64,000 bases of DNA from Epiperipatus broadwayi. Its lineage: Eukaryota > Onychophora > Udeonychophora > Euonychophora > Peripatidae. The stretch spans positions 1,780,001-1,844,000 of the forward strand of contig JAQFVV010012424.1 in NCBI GenBank assembly GCA_028023455.1, in the 5' to 3' direction. Below, piece by piece: positions 1 to 13,472 of this stretch (position 1 is the stretch's first letter; every line of letters starts with the position of its first letter). The notes beneath the pieces are model-generated. The model was not told the DNA's origin. It was given only the letters and a program-made list of their open reading frames with translations, and made no database searches. The translations under genes were made by a program, and so were the position numbers.

Positions 1-305
1 TGTTAGCAATTATACAGCATTAGTGCCATACACATGACTCATAGAAAAAAAAAACATCCATAGCTCTGAGAACATGCTCCCCAATGTGCAAAATTTGGAA
101 TGTATGGTTATAGAAGCAAATGGTTAATGGTTGTTAATGTGTGTTGGGGTATTTATGTATATCAAATCTAAATACTATTTTTCAATTTACTATTATATAA
201 TTGTTGATTATTTATTTAACAGATTCTAAAACTATCATTTGTTTCTTATTTTTGCTTATTTGCAGCACCAATTGGTTGCTCTGCACATAGTTACTGTTAT
301 ATGAA
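1..305. repeat. Possible left LTR of a decayed element
   Basis: This stretch matches 5943-6212 in the same orientation along most of its length. Shared blocks include the 'agctctgaga' region, 'tttggaatgtatggttatag' and the end 'ctctg.gcatagttac'. Both copies start with a TG-like end (TGTTAGCAAT here, TGCTAACAAT there). The copy begins at the window edge, so its true left end cannot be seen. A direct pair 5.9 kb apart with gag-like remains between suggests LTRs, but two copies of an unrelated dispersed repeat would look the same. Confidence 0.4.
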
Positions 306-2769
306 TTGGTACCAACAACATGTAGATTCTGAAGATCTTATTCTGATAAAGAAGACTGAAAGACAAATATGTGTGGCATATATATACATATTGTGACAGT
401 CAGAAACGGTGATTCATTAACATAGTGCAGAATTCGACCACCACACAGAATGGCAGCACCATCTAGGTAGCGAAGCCACCTGTAGTACTGAGTTCGAACA
501 TAGTTTATCAGTTCCACAATACAATCTACGAAACAACGCATCTGATGCCACATTAGTAAATATTTCTTTAGCCACGGTGGTCAGGGATGTTGCAAGAGAT
601 TCATGATTTTATTTTTGAGTTAGCCAATAATAACACTAATATTAATTCAACACTTATATTTACAAGTCGAGGAAATATTATATAGAATGGGTATCGAATA
701 AATAAAATGTAACTGCAGATGTATAGTTTGAAATTATTTATTGAAACATTTTAATAATAAATCATTTACTGCTAATATTGGTTAGTATTTAAATTGAGTA
801 ACGGAATTTTCCGATACAGTTATATATTCAAGAAATACATTTATTTATTGAGAAACATTTATACGAAATCATTTTACCAATAATACTTTATATTTAAGAT
901 CTTAGTAGCGGTATTTTCCGATACTGTTATGTTTACAAAAAGAAATACATTTATTTGATGACGTAATCTAGCCACCTAAAATTCTCGAGCAAGTATTTCT
1001 AAGGCATGCCTTTAGGGATTTATACCTTTGCAATGCAAGAGTCTAAAGTAAGATTTATAAGACTAGCGGTGGACGTATATTTATTTAATTAAAGATATTT
1101 ATTAATAACTAAGGACTAACATTTATTTGAGAATGAATTATGTCACTAATGCAGGGACGTGGAATGTCTAAAAAGGCGATATGGAATGGCAGTATATTGA
1201 AACTACAAAGGCGTGAATGAGTTCAGAACAACGGGCTGGCATTCGCCATAGGCCCAAAGAGGTAAGGTGTCATATAAGCATAACTAGAGGCAAGTGGTTC
1301 GTGCCACGATTGCCTCCAGGCTGTAAGACTGTCGTCAAATCCTACGGGACATTCAATTGTCAGCTTGTGTAGGACGACTGGGGTTAATTTCAACCCTATA
1401 GAATCCGGAAAATTTAAGGCTTGTAATGGGTCATCGCATCTCTAAAATGTAACACGTGTATAATGCATAGATGATTCTGTTAAGATTTAAATATATTTCA
1501 TAACTCGGCCCTACATTATCAGCATTTAATAAAGAACGTTTGCGACTCTCAAAGAAATGCAATTTTATGGAATTATTAATTAAAATGTAATAAAATATAA
1601 AACAATATATAAACTGGGTGATTATTACAACTAATACGCCAGCCATTTGCTAAGCAGTAGACCCCTGCATTACAATAAATGAAGCATTGAATGCGTGTCG
1701 ATTTATATGAAAATATTAAGTTATTTATGAAAGTAAATATTAATGAAAATTTGACACGCATCCACTGTTTCAAGCGATCATAGATTTATACTTAGAAAAT
1801 TATGAGCATGCGATAATTATATAATAAAATGTAGATTTTAGAAATACGTACCCAAAAAAGATAAGAGTTAGGCAGGCTAGATTATTAAAGAAATTTACAT
1901 ATTAATTATTAAATTTATAGCATTACAAATGAGAATTTACAGTTTATAGTTTATAAGTTATATAAAGAATGAATAAGCTATAGCGGGATATTAGTAGAGT
2001 ACTCTAGAAAATTTGGATACAGGTACCTGTTTTATGAGAAGTTTTCTGATTCAGTAATCAGTAAAAATTGTTCATGATTCTAGCATTAGCAGTTCTTTAC
2101 AGCATTTAGATGATTCATGTAATTTAACAGAAGCAGCTTTCAAATTATTTTAGGCAGCAGATCTTCGTGGTTGAATTTATGAAGGGCAATGGAAGGTTTG
2201 GCATACGATAGGCCATCTCCGGACGGAGAATAGTCTGGCGCTTTCTACTCATGCATACCGTGGCATGTAAAACAATATATATTTTGGAGACTCTTAACTG
2301 ATCGAGAGAAAAGCTAAAGTTCAACTCAAAGTTTCTAGAAAGTCTAAAATGGCCTCCTTTTTTAGATCTTATCTTTTACATTTTTGTTAGTTTATTTTTG
2401 GATTCCAATTAATCTGCCCTGAGGATAATCAATGCATTTTTGTTAATTTTAATTATAGAGAAAGCTGCCTTTCTATTGTTTACATTTACATTTTATAATT
2501 ACATTTTAGGGAATTTTTCTTTTTAATTAATCTATTATCTCTCACCTGCCGTTGCTTTTAAAATTTCAAATACAAAAGGGAACATATGATTACTTTTACT
2601 TTTAATTAAATATTACAATCTATTTCTACATTATTATTAAATGAAATTTAAACAAAGCAAGAAATAACGTATTTTACAATTTAAAATAAATGGTTAAAAA
2701 TATATATATATATTTTTTATAACTTATCTATATAAAGATACTAATGTTAATATGTCTGAAGAAGAAAAA
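306..2769. other. Gene-free stretch with small GC islands
   Basis: No gene is recognised. Most of it is AT-rich. Three patches are clearly richer in GC: about 340-600, 1140-1420 and 2200-2270. The first carries a 71-codon open frame on the - strand (338-553) with no family I recognise. The patches could be old retroelement leader sequence, since the stretch lies between two LTR-like repeats, but that is inference. Confidence 0.4.
796..955. repeat. Tandem duplication, period about 107 bp
   Basis: The block around 'acggaattttccgatacagt' (801 onward) recurs as 'gcggtattttccgatactgt' (908 onward), each followed by 'agaaatacatttattt'. The two blocks are 107 bp apart in the same orientation, with substitutions and a small indel between them. 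Confidence 0.6.
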
Positions 2770-4560
2770 TAGTAACAACAAATAATTATGGATAAACAGG
2801 GGAACTGTAGAAGTACAACTAATGGAAGCTCAGTTAGTGACTGAATAGGAAAAGATAACTGTGCTAATGTTGGAAGAGCAAAATCTAGTAGCAGTCACAT
2901 TCACATTAGAAATGTTGCTAGCAGTAATAAATAAAAACCAAGAAATATGGAGGAAAAAATGGATCAAAATAGAGAAATGAGAAAAGGTCAAAGAGAAATA
3001 AAAAAAGAAGACAAAATGCTGGCAACAATAAACCAAAATCAAGAGATGTGGATCAAAACCAAAATGAAATACAAATAGAAATCTAAGAAATGTGTGATGA
3101 AATGAAAGAAGTGTACACATCAAAGAAAAAATGAAAGAAAAATTTGAAGCAAGAGATGACAATACAAATAAATGAACAAGTTCAGGAAAAAATAGTCTAC
3201 AGAAAAAAACATTGTACTTGAATGTTCAAGACATTGTAAAGGAAGTCATTAAGACCTATCAAGAACAAGTTCAAGAAACAGTTTTAAGCATGGATAAGGG
3301 ATTACAAAGGCTGGAACTGAAAGATGAAGAAAAGACAGAGAATTCAAATGGAGGACTTTATATTAAAAGAAGTGATGATCACTATGAATAATATTAAAGC
3401 AGATTATAGTAAACTTAAGGAGTCCCAGAAAATGGTTAAAATGTGGATATGATGATTAAAGAAAAGCAGGAGGATAAAATAGTTAATGGCCCTGGAGGAT
3501 GTTGCAAAAATATTAAATGGATAAATCAATTTATCAAAATCCAAACATTTAGAAGTGACACAGGAGAGATGCCAATGAAGCATCTAGGTAGTCTAGAAAA
3601 CTATTTTGATCTGAATTTACTGATTAAAAAAGAACAAGTGGCTTGTGTATAAGCACTTAAATGAATCATTCAAGGAGTGGTGTAATTTGCTATTAAGTAA
3701 ACAACTACTTATTTGTAGTATAAGAAACAAATGTTAAGCAATTCTTGGCTAGAAGAAAGGAGGCTATAAAATACCAGATTATGCAACAGAAATTTTGCAT
3801 AAAAGGGTGTGAAACATATATACAATTTTTCAGAAGACAAGTTGCCAAATTATGAATGTTGTCTGCATGTAAAGTCACTGAAAGTCAGATAATTTGGATA
3901 ATAAGGCATATTTTACCATTCCAAATTGAACAGATAGTGTCATCAGTACAGATAGGATGACCATTGAAGAGATGGCAAAGTTCTGAATGCCTTGAATATG
4001 AGTTATCAAAGTTAGAGTAAAGAAAGTTAAAATTCCTAAGATAGGCCAACCAGAAATTAGAAAAGGTGATGCAGCTATTGGTAGTATATATGTTGATCAT
4101 AATTAAATATACCAACCTTATAAATAATCACCAAGGAAAAAAAGAAATGATTATAATAATAGAACCATTGTAACACATTGCTCCAGAAATCATTCTGGTC
4201 CATGAATAAAAGTTCCTATGAAGCAATCACTACCGTCATCTCCTATTGCAGGTGCCAGTGAGATACTTCCAAAAATGGAAAATAAACAGAAAGAGGTAGA
4301 CCCAGAGAAAAGAGGGGAACACCACATTAGCAAAAAGCAGTTAACAATGTTCAAGAAGATGGAAAAACAGAAGTGAAATATATGGGACTTCCAACTTCAT
4401 CTCCAATTTGAGCATATTTTAAAAGATGCAAGAGCTGATATTTAATGAAAATAAAGGATGGCTTGCTACCTATCAATCCTGAGACTTGTTGGACAGATCA
4501 ATGAAAAAATATAATGGTTTTCTAAAAAAATAAATAAAGAGATGTCAAACTTGAAAATGA
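2770..4560 (+). pseudogene. Decayed gag-like region of a retroelement
   Basis: The + strand is purine-rich and, across several frames with many stops, reads like the N-terminal half of a Gypsy-type Gag. There is a lysine/glutamate-rich stretch with repeated Asn-Gln-Glu-Met-Trp motifs (about 2940-3080). It is followed by a block near 3570-3700 with the pattern 'LGSLENYFDLN', a charged stretch, then 'NESFKEWCNLLL', which resembles the capsid-like core of Gypsy Gag. The only sizeable open frame is 3443-3652 (69 aa). No protease, RT or integrase follows. It lies between the LTR-like repeats at 1-305 and 5943-6212, which supports an old, internally deleted LTR element. Confidence 0.35.
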
Positions 4561-5942
4561 TTAATTTTCAAATGACTTGAATTCAGGAAGTGACACTTAA
4601 TATATATATTTAATAGTATACAATTACTAGCTTGTGAAAAAAGCAAGAATGTCTCTAATTTTAAAATTTTATTTGACAAAATATCAAGAAAATAATTGCG
4701 CTTAAATTAATTGAGCATTGTTCCTAAGAAGATTCCCACTGTCTCCTTTTGTGGGAGGGGATATGAAACCATTGTTAGAGTCATAGCAAAGTTACATTGT
4801 TATTATATTTTGGAAAATAACATGTGTGCCCTTACTTAAACACATATATAGGTACAAGATAGAAATAAATAATGAGGAATGAAATATCTATAGCAGAAAA
4901 TAACTGTGAATAAAGATTTTATTTATTAAGTATGGCTGATATATTCATTTAATTAATTTCCCCTCGGTTAGAAAACAGATTACTTTATAAATTTATCGAG
5001 GAAACGGTCACAAAAATGTATAAATAAAGCAACAATTTTCATATGCAAAAGAAACAAGTGCTTTCTCTCTCTTGTTTGAAGAATTAGAAGAGGAAAATAA
5101 TTACCTATTAAGTTAAAAAATTATACAAGGAGTGTCAATTTTTTATTTCAATTACTTTGAAAATACTAACAATATTTAGATGTTCGTTTAATATAGAGCA
5201 CTAAACCAGAAGCAAGTAGCACATCAGCTCTTATCCTGAATATAGTGTCCAATGTTTTCCCTGTCAACTATTAGAAGCTGCTAAAAAGGGAAAGAAACAA
5301 GATCTTGCAGATAAATTGCCAAGAAAGTTTTTTTTTGTTTCAAGCAAAATAAAATACTAACATTACATGTAACTCCATTCAATATTTTGGCAATAATAAT
5401 TCAAAAATGGAAAGATATTCAAAGGAAAAAGAAAGACTTTCAAAACACAACAGTAAAAAAGTCAAAAGGAAAGAAATTTAATATTTTATATTTTTTGAAT
5501 ATTTAAGACAAATAAAAGATATAATGAACTATAAAAAAATATGGAATAAAAAAACTGAAATTTGAGATTGACAAGTAGGATAATATATTTTATTTATGAA
5601 TGAAACTATTTCAATGAAAGTTATATTGAAACAAATAATAATTTATTTTTCATATACACATATTGGTGACATTATAATGAACAGTTAGTTATAAAATGAT
5701 TTGAATTTTTATCCTGATATCCAACTTGAGAAGTATTCAAGAGGGAATATAGAAATAATATATTATTGATTTATTTTTTCATTAATAAATTATTTTTATT
5801 ATTTATTAATTTGTCTGATTGTTATTTTATGCATATATTAAAACAAGTATAGTTTATAATACTTTTCCATTATCTAAAAATATATGAGTCAATAATATCT
5901 AATTAGCATACAGTCCTAATGCCTTTTGTTTTATATAACATA
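4561..5942. other. Gene-free AT-rich stretch
   Basis: I see no coding signal, RNA gene or strong repeat. It separates the gag-like remains from the right LTR-like repeat and may be decayed pol sequence beyond recognition. Confidence 0.5.
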
Positions 5943-6212
5943 TGCTAACAATTATATAGCATTAATGCCACACACAACCCACAGAAAGAAAACCCCTCAT
6001 AGCTCTGAGAAGTTTGGAATGTATGGTTATAGAAGCAAATGATTGTTAATACCTGTGTTATGGTGATTTATATATATCAAAGCCAAATACTACTCTTCAA
6101 TTTTACTGCTATATAATGGTTGATTACTTAACAGATTATTCTAAAACTCATTTGCTTCTCATTTTTACTTATCTGCAGCACTAGTTGGCTACTCTGTGCA
6201 TAGTTACCATCA
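5943..6212. repeat. Possible right LTR of a decayed element
   Basis: Direct counterpart of 1-305, with about 30 bp missing near the middle of the 'agctctgaga' block. The end 'ctctgtgcatagttaccatc' parallels 'ctctgcacatagttactgtt' at the left copy. The copies are clearly diverged, so any insertion would be old. Confidence 0.4.
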
Positions 6213-8463
6213 ATAATAAATTTAAATATTTCAATTTAAAAGAGCCTTAGAAAGAAAAATTGGATATTTGTAAATTTTTAAGTTTGGATTTACGTACCCC
6301 CCCCCCCCTAAACTCTATTGACAAAGAAGATATTTTCATTTCTGGTGGGAATAAAATGGGAGAAATCAGAAATTTTTTATATTATCATTTAAGCTATAGT
6401 GTAGATTAATTTGACTTATCTATAAGACATTGCAAAGATTATGATATTGTAGATAATAATTTCATGTCTACTGACAGATTATAAGAAAATTAAAACATTT
6501 AATAACATGTCAAAATGTATATCTAATAATTACATTAGTTCAAAGCCCATAATATGAATATCTTAACCATTGTATTCATATTGAGATTCTTTGTTATTTA
6601 TATTATTTAGTTTAATTAATATGTTGTTAATTAATTAATCTAGTCTATTTTCATTTCAATCTCATTCTCACGTAAAGATTTTTTTTTTCAAGTGTTTAAT
6701 GAAGAGTAGTTAGTGTGTACAACATCATTCTCAACTTTTGGCAAACTGGAACATATAGCTACAAAGAGGAAAACTGATAGAAATATGGAATAATTTGAAC
6801 TAAAGATGTTATTTATTTATACTAATTTTAATAATCAATAAAGCAAGCCATATATAATGTGACATTGCTTTTATATTAATTTTATGCAGAATTACATGTT
6901 ATGCAAATAGAAATTATTCAAATCACATCCTATTACAATATATATACATATATAATTATGAAAACCATTAAGATAAATGTAATAAACTTAAAACATACTT
7001 ATATAGATAAGTTTTATGAGACATAAAATAAGAAGCACTCCCAGTTTTAGCTTAATGCATTTTTGGTGCCAAGTATCATTATCATAACTATGCTCTAAGT
7101 TTATATATTTGCATAAACATTTTAAGTTACACCAAAGTAATGAAAGGAACCCAATATGCTTAAAGATATTTACAAATTTAGTTATTTTAAAATTATCATA
7201 CAATTTGTGAATCAGATAAAAAAACATAAAAATAATTTGTTTGTACATTTATATAATTATTCATATTTTTTTACTCATTTATATTTGAATATACATATAA
7301 TTCTGCACGTATATTTATGAGTACAATTTATGAATAAAAATAAATTTTATGGTACATAATGGCAGGATGATTTATAATAATGGTTAAACTGTTGAGTAAT
7401 TGAATTTCTAGTCCCACCTCCACGTTTTTTAGCTAAAAAATAATATTTACTTATACACACGCATAACTAAAGTGTCTTAATTGGTCTTCCACATTTCTAA
7501 TTTATATGATAATATATGTGAGAAAGAGTTAAAAAATTATAAATGGCTACAAAAATTGAAGCAAGAAAGATATGAAAATAAAAAATGATTTATTTACATT
7601 TAGATATAACATCAACTGATACTTGTTGCCTCCATCATCTATACATCTCTTTTCCAATCTCTTCACATGCATATTCACAAATAATTTTTGCAGAAAGTTG
7701 TTTAGCTAACCAGAATGCACAAGTGCATTGCTACTATATTCATGTACAGCTGCTTATCTACTTAAATAATTACTAAACATGCATGTTTCTTTTTAATCCA
7801 AATTATGATCAGACTGACTATTTATCTGTTATACATAAAGTTATTTGACTTTCATTTGCAACCTAATTACTTTTTCAATTTCAACTCTTCAGCACCCCCC
7901 CCCCACACCACACACAAAACTAAAAATCAATAATCATGTTTTCAAAAAGATGGTACTTAATATTAGAAGAAAAAAATTATAGCAAAAATAGTTAGCTGCA
8001 AAGATAAAAAAATATTTCTCAGAACAAGAAAGAATTCTGTTTTGTTTTTTTTTTTAAAAAGAAAATTCTTTGATTGCATTGTTATCTGTAATTTCTTATT
8101 TTGCCAAAGAAAAATATGAATCAAGTTTCAAGAAATAGAAAATAAGTAGGTTCCATTAAAAAAAAAAAAGATTTTCAGAATTCAAATTAGGGCTTTTTTA
8201 AAAACTCGGATAAGATCTTTTAAACTCCCTTTTTGCTCTTACAATTAATGATTAAAACATATTTACATTATAGACAATGATTTTTCATATATTAGAAATT
8301 TGTAATTTAAGAAAGGTGAGAAAAAAAATCTGAAAATATAAATCTACATTTTATTATAATTAATATATAAAAACTATTTGATCAAAAAGGCTTTTATTTA
8401 GGTCAATAGTGTACTAAAAACTAATATATATATATAAATTGTTCAAAGATCATAATTTGAATA
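6213..8463. other. Gene-free AT-rich stretch with two poly(C) runs
   Basis: No gene is recognised; open frames here are short and have no family resemblance. Two C homopolymers stand out on the + strand: 12 C at about 6297-6308 and 10 C at about 7895-7904. Confidence 0.5.
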
Positions 8464-8584
8464 GATATATTTAACTTGAACTAAAAGCAGGTGGCATCCA
8501 TAAATTAATTAATGTAATTATTATTTCACTGAATTAATTAACTTATGAATGCTACCTGCTTTTATTTTAAATTAAATATACCCA
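8464..8584. repeat. Short foldback (hairpin) repeat
   Basis: Two arms of roughly 45 bp are reverse complements with a few mismatches. The left arm contains 'aaaagcaggtggcatccata' and the right arm 'tatgaatgctacctgctttt'. The AT-rich flanks (atatattta / taaatatac) extend the pairing. The loop is about 20 bp. This is the shape of a small MITE-like element or a transcribed hairpin; the sequence alone does not separate these. Confidence 0.6.
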
Positions 8585-11372
8585 TGTAAACTGTGGTCAA
8601 AAAAAAAAATTCATTTAATTAAATAAAACTGTTTTATATATATATTATTTTATTCATTTTTGTATTCAGAGTTTAGTAATAGACTTTTTGTAACTATTCA
8701 TACTGAAATTTCAAAATAGAAAGTAAAGAAGATCACTATATTTCTAGTTTTCAAAACAAAATCTCTTGTGCAATAAAAGTTGTTGACAAATTTTTTTTTT
8801 GTTTATGAAGCGTTTTTAAAAAAGCAAATTTTAGTTATCAGCACAGTGATAGATTTAATTCTTCGCCATGGTGAGTAATGTAAGATTTCAATATTTGATA
8901 TTAGTATGAAACTGTTATTCTATATCAGAATAAACTGAACATGATATGATAGAAATTTGCATTTACAAATGAAATAAATTCTAAAAAATCGTATTTGAAA
9001 TTTCAAATATTGAAAAAGTAAGATCATAATAAAAACAAATAATGGTTTTGTCTTTTAATACTTGGAAGTGACATGGTGATTTCATAAAAATCAATGATGC
9101 TTATTTTATTGATATTTGTGCTTAAAATGTGAATGAATATATATCAATAGCTGATAAATCTATCAAATTATGCTTTTATCTTTTCAGTGGTATAATTTCT
9201 TAGTGGCCTAGTGAATTAAAGTTCTAAACTTTTGATTGGTCAATTACAGAATCAGCAGTAAAAATATATTTGTCTTTTAATATTATATTCGTTTTAGTTT
9301 CATTTGTAAAAAGCAAATTAATAATTTGTCAGATTATGAAAGTGAATGGAAGTTTTTTCAAAAATAAATTTCTATTTATAATTATAAAAATAAACTATAG
9401 CGGAAAATGTAAAATGGACGTTTAGTAAACTATTAGAAAATGCAGTCTACATCATTGATTTTTCTCAATTTTGTTCGTGTAAAAGTAAAGAATTTTTACT
9501 AAAATCTTAACTATTCTTCTAAAATAATTATATTTTCAGCATATTTTATCAAAATAATTTCTAATATGTAAAAAAATACGAAAAAAAATACTCTAAAATA
9601 TACATTTTCATTTTGAAAATCAAAACAAAGAACCTAGACCTGTCAAAATTGTTGACAAGTGTTCCCTTTCATTAAAAATGAGAAACAACCAATCTGCGCC
9701 TTGGAAGTCTGCCTTCTCTCATTGTTATAGTTTTAAATTTAAATATTACTTATTTTTTACTTGTTAAATAATTCTAGAAATGGCATCTTATGGTGCATTT
9801 TAGCTTTAAAATGATTGTAAATTCACTACAATAATGTAAAAATTGCCAGTTTTAGAGCAATTTGAAGCTGTGAACAAAAACTTTTGTGTGATGCACCTGT
9901 AAGATTAAATATCAAATTTTTTTTATATTTTTTTAATATTGCAAAATATTCTAACAGACAGTCAGTGATCAGTTTAAAGAAATGCTTATTGGCAGTGCAC
10001 ATTATGCTTTCTTTATGTTATACAAGCTACTTTCTATTTTTAAAAATAAATATATGTATAAAATAAATGTGTAATCATGTATACTTTTAATTTTTAATAA
10101 TTATTACATAATTATTGATAATTATTACATAATTATTGTACAAAAATAATCATGAATCTTAATAAATTTTACAAAAAAAATCAAGTTTTTAGTCATTTTA
10201 AATTTTTTCTTGAAATAATCTTGCAAAAAGCATGTTAAAATCTGATAATAATGGAGGAAACATCAAATGATAAATATTTTGAAATCACCATATTTTTGAT
10301 TATCCTGACATCTTTACATTTTTTTAAAATTAAAATATCAGAATAAAATTATTTATATATAAAACAGTGACAGTAGCATGTGTTCATATACATTAAACAA
10401 ACATATATAGAGAAGTTGAAATTTTTTAAATACTATATATTGAAACTAATTAATTCAGAATTAGAAATAGTAAAAACATACACATGCACAGTTTAGACAT
10501 CAATAGTTTTAAAAAATTTAAAATTTATCAAAAAAATAGACAATTCACTTATCAGTCCAATTGTGAAGCATATAATATTAAAGTACAATATATATATATA
10601 TATATATAAAAGGAAAATGATTATCAATTTTAAAATTCAATGCTTTTTGAAATCAAAAAGATAAAAACGATATGCAGTGTGTTCCTATAAAAAGTGGACT
10701 GATGACTAGTTCTTTCTCAAAACTGCCTTCAGTGACATCTCTGAATCAATGCATGTGTTATGTATAAGCATAGTATAGCTATTCACTGCAATAATTTTAT
10801 AATAAGATAGTATATCTAAATCATAAGTTATGACATGATATTATGTGTTTCTCCTAAACCCACAATGAATTAATATACATTAAATTTCACTTTAAATTGG
10901 ACAAAACTGTTAGTGGAATGGTTGACATGACTTAAACTGCAAGACAGTGAAGCTATGAAATGCAAAAATATTTTCAAGCAGTTTGCAAAATTTTATGATA
11001 GAAGAGAAAGCACTGAAAAAAATCTATAAAAGCATAAATTACACTATCACATTTCACATCATGGCTCATGATTCAGAGCATGCTAGCACTTCAACATTTT
11101 TGGGATGAATAGCTAAATTATGTCCACGTGTAACATATGCATTGATTCAGAAATGGCACTACAGGCAGCATAGAGAGAAGTCATCTTTTCACTAGGTGAC
11201 ACTGTAAATATATATATAGTAAATGAATGATTAAAAACTATTCAGTGGATATGTTATGGTTAAAATAATAAATTCAGTTATTATTAATAATTACCAGTAG
11301 GAATTTGGTAAATGTAAAAAATATATATTGTATAATATTATTTGTTATATAATGTTATATTATTTTTTATAT
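8585..11372. other. Gene-free AT-rich stretch
   Basis: No gene or clear repeat family is recognised. There is a small local duplication of 'aataattattacataattat' near 10096-10137. A slightly less AT-rich block at about 10680-11210 has no reading frame that I can interpret. Confidence 0.45.
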
Positions 11373-12852
11373 AGTAATAAAGAACAAGTACCTCCTATAT
11401 TACATCTTCTGAATTGCCCAGAATTTTAAATGAAGAAGTGAGACATGAAATTAAATGTATAAAGACAAAAAAGACTCCAGCTAATGATGGAATTATAATT
11501 GATATATTAAAAGAAGCAGGTAAACAAATAGAATTTTTTTTAGCAAAGTTATATACCAAATGTCTAAATGATAAAGATGTACCAAATGATTGGAAGAATG
11601 CAGTATTAATATTTAAAAAAAGTGATAAAGAAGAGATTAGAAATTACAGACCTATCAGCCTTTTATCAGTTTTATACAAAATGTTTACCAAGATAATTAC
11701 AACTCATCTACAGAGAACAGTGGATTTCTACCAACCAAGAGAACAAGCTGGATTTAAAAGTGATTTTAGTACAGTAGATCATATCCAACTATGAGAGAAG
11801 TTGTAGAAATGACAAATAAATATGAGTTGCCATTATGCTTTGGATTTGCAGATTATAAAAAGGCATTTCATTCTATAAATATTTCTTCAGTGATTAAAGC
11901 ATTGGATCATCAAGGTATAGATCCAGGATATTGTCAATTTTAAAGAATATTTATAAAAATGCAACAGCAACAATTAGATTACATAATGATACTGGGAAAG
12001 TCAACATTGAGAAGGGTGTAAGACAGGGTGATTCCATATCTCCAAAACCTTTTACAGCAGTGCTACAAGAAGTATTTTGTGGATTAAAATGGGAAGCTAA
12101 AGGAGTGACAGTAAATGGAGATTATTTAAGTCATTTATATTTTGCAGATTATGTAATTGTTTTTGCAAATAATGCATTAGAGCTGCAGGAAATGTTGCAG
12201 GAATTATCAGATGAAAGTAGGACTAAAGATAAATGTTAAAAAGACTAAAGTAATGTTTAATGGATTTTCTCAAAATATAAAAATAAAGATTGATTATGAT
12301 GAGTTAGAAGAACTTAACAGTTACAAATACCTTGATCAGATTATTAATACAGATGGAAACATAATGAATTAAATTAATCATAGAATTAAACTTGGTTGGA
12401 GTGCTTTTGGGGGAAGGTTTTTAATAACTATGTTTTACCACTTATTACTTATAGATCTGAGACTTGGACACTTAATAGAAGAGCAATAGAGACTTCAGAC
12501 CACTCAAAGAAGTATGGAGAAATGCATGTTAGAAGTAACAGGAAGAGATCGATAATGCAATATATGGGTAAGAGAACAAACAGGTGTTACTGACCTCATT
12601 GAAAAAATTAAAAGACTGAAGTGGAGTTGGTCTGGACATATTGCTAGAAGAGATGATAATAGATGGACAATTGAAATCTTAAACTGGATTCCAAAAGATT
12701 GTAAAAGACCCAGAAAGAGACTACATGTGAGATGGATGGATGAAATAAGAAAATGTGCAGAGGTGATGTGAAAAAAGAAGCTAAAGATCGGAGAAGATGG
12801 ATTGAAATTGGAGAGACCTTCATCCTGCAGTGGATTGATAATAGTTGATGAT
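11373..12852 (+). mobile_element. 5'-truncated RTE-like LINE, copy A
   Basis: This is the 3' half of a non-LTR retrotransposon, homologous to the element on the opposite strand at 13464-16350. It begins where that copy has 'tagtaataaagagcaagtac'. Reading frames, with frameshifts, show reverse transcriptase blocks in order: 'RNYRPISLLSVLYK' near 11640, 'FADYKKAFHSIN' near 11840, 'RQGDSISPKPF' near 12020, and 'YFADYVIVFANN' near 12140. The C-terminal part has 'SETWTLNRRAIE' and later 'RWMDEIRKCA'. In the catalytic box, FADD is changed to FADY, so the second aspartate is lost (GAT to TAT). The copy ends with the conserved 'ctgcagtggattgataata' and a 'gatgattattatta' tail, typical of RTE 3' ends. 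It cannot encode an active enzyme. Clade assignment to RTE rests on the C-terminal block and tail and is moderately sure. Confidence 0.85.
11414..12239 (+). pseudogene. Reverse transcriptase remains of LINE copy A
   Basis: Broken RT coding sequence. The first open piece (11414-11794) carries the fingers region '[12 protein letters not shown]', 'DWKNAVLIFKK' and the YRPISLL block. The frame then shifts. The second piece (11931-12239) carries the thumb-proximal 'GVRQGDSISP' block and the altered catalytic box FADYVIV. RT activity needs both aspartates of the (F/Y)xDD box, so this copy is dead regardless of the frameshifts. Confidence 0.8.
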
Positions 12853-13463
12853 TATTATTATTTATTTATTAATTTTAATATTTAATGATTTTTTTTATTT
12901 ATTGTATTATTTATCAAATTTTGATAAAATTATACAATCGAAATAAATAAACACTGAAATACAACACATCATTAAAATGCAGAGATACGCTATTAATACT
13001 ACAAAAAAATGTGAAAAGTCTAAAAAGGTATAAATATTTATAAAAAAAAGCAGTTTTTTTTAAAAAAAAAACAACAAAAAAACAATTTGAAACATGTCTT
13101 AGAAAAACAGATTCATTTATAATTGCAAAGTCTTATATAAAAATATTGAACTAGAATAAGAAATCATCATTTTATTAATTTATTTAACAATTTAAATTAT
13201 TCAATTAAAAATATATTTTATTGGGAAACAAAAAAATAAGAACGTAAAAAATATATTAAATAACAAAGAAAAGCAATAACTTCAAATATAAATATCATAT
13301 ATATAGATATACAATTTGATGTAATCAATATTTAAATTATTTATAATTAATATATTTTTGCAATGTTTTTTGTTGTTGATATAATTAGCATATTAATTGT
13401 AACTATTTAAATTATTTGCAACAATATTTTCTACAGTTTAATAAGAATGAATTTTTTTATAAA
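12853..13463. other. AT-rich spacer between two LINE tails
   Basis: About 610 bp of very AT-rich sequence with no gene. It separates the 3' tails of two oppositely oriented LINE copies and would form the loop if the two copies paired. Confidence 0.6.
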
Positions 13464-13472
13464 TCATCATCA

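Noticed and set aside
1300-1420. Mitochondrial rRNA insertion
   Set aside because: A few words recall large-subunit rRNA, but no continuous conserved core could be recognised.
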